From the NCBI RefSeq assembly GCF_002964705.1, contig NZ_PQCD01000022.1, positions 229,619 to 293,618 on the forward strand: a stretch of DNA of 64,000 nucleotides. The letters run 5' to 3'. The position numbers and the translations under genes are program-made. This DNA is from Pseudoalteromonas sp. T1lg75 (lineage in GTDB: Bacteria; Pseudomonadota; Gammaproteobacteria; Enterobacterales; Alteromonadaceae). This document shows, piece by piece, positions 63,911 through 64,000 of the stretch; position 1 is the stretch's first letter, and every line of letters starts with the position of its first letter. A model generated the notes under the pieces. That model had not been told where the DNA came from, searched no databases, and saw nothing but the letters and a program-made list of their open reading frames with translations.

Positions 63911-64000
63911 TGGTCTTCCCCATCAAAAGTAGACAGGTTATTACGCAAACCGTTGCTCATACTCCAGCGGGCTGAGATAGCCTAACGCAGAGTGACGTCG
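63911..64000 (-). mobile_element. IS3-family insertion sequence, terminal part
   Basis: Begins with TGGTCTTCCCCATC and includes the 3' end of a transposase gene. The TG start is usual for IS3-family terminal repeats. The rest lies beyond the window, so its other end and any target duplication cannot be seen. Confidence 0.85.
63941..64000 (-). CDS. IS3-family transposase OrfB, C-terminal fragment
   Basis: The 19 visible residues before the stop at 63941 read RRHSALGYLSPLEYEQ..., the well-known C-terminus of the rve integrase domain of IS3-family OrfB (DDE transposase). The upstream part runs out of the window. A 29-base non-coding end separates the stop from the IS boundary. Confidence 0.85.
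   Translation of the reverse strand, partial: RRHSALGYLSPLEYEQRFA

Noticed and set aside
1..64000. tRNA, rRNA or CRISPR loci
   Set aside because: No intergenic region showed a cloverleaf with tRNA arms, rRNA sequence or regularly spaced short repeats.

Overview
The window is about 64 kb of a gammaproteobacterial chromosome, most like an Alteromonadales-type marine bacterium (Shewanella, Ferrimonas or Paraferrimonas relatives). This is an inference from gene content and order: seqA-pgm, ybfF-DUF2788-ybfE-fldA-fur, trmO-proS, a biotin cluster with divergent bioA, branched-chain keto-acid dehydrogenase with LiuR-like sites, divergent ETF/ETF-QO genes, a rhombosortase, and many secreted peptidases. 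The presence of pfkA argues against typical Shewanella. No rRNA, tRNA or CRISPR array was seen.

Layout. 0-8 kb holds central carbon metabolism (gnd cut by the left edge, pykA-pfkA, a LytTR two-component pair, maeA). 8-19 kb holds gamma-glutamyltransferase, a 163-bp MITE-like palindromic repeat, a rhombosortase, an S9 lipoprotein peptidase, a secreted nuclease/phosphatase-like enzyme, purEK, a TetR regulator with a divergent small membrane gene and twin operators, a GNAT enzyme and htpX. 19.7-24.7 kb is the biotin locus bioBFCD/bioA with a candidate BirA operator. 24.9-35.6 kb holds a KamA-like radical SAM protein, asnS, etfBA/etfD, a thioesterase, trmO and proS. 35.6-48.6 kb holds small lipoproteins, a metallophosphoesterase, peptide and amino-acid transporters, a subtilisin-like protease, a NatAB-type ABC exporter coupled to a DUF3025 gene, and an M28 peptidase. 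48.7-49.9 kb is a small AT-rich patch. 50-60.2 kb holds the BCKDH operon, astE, seqA-pgm and the fldA-fur block.

The genes fit together as a peptide- and amino-acid-fed lifestyle: extracellular and periplasmic peptidases, a POT peptide transporter and a serine-type transporter supply amino acids. BCKDH, ETF and ETF-QO oxidise the branched-chain carbon and pass electrons to quinone. LiuR-like palindromes occur both between etfBA and etfD and upstream of the BCKDH operon, which suggests joint control.

The right end (about 60.6-64 kb) is accessory. It contains what I read as the remains of a chromosomal integron cassette array on the minus strand: one full 104-bp attC site, one truncated attC and one weaker attC-like site, with small exported-protein cassettes (LprI-like and an unknown lipoprotein), a methyltransferase and nhaA. 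It is interrupted by an IS3-family element whose 22-bp terminus also occurs alone about 1 kb away, exactly where an attC site is cut. This is the most unusual part of the window.
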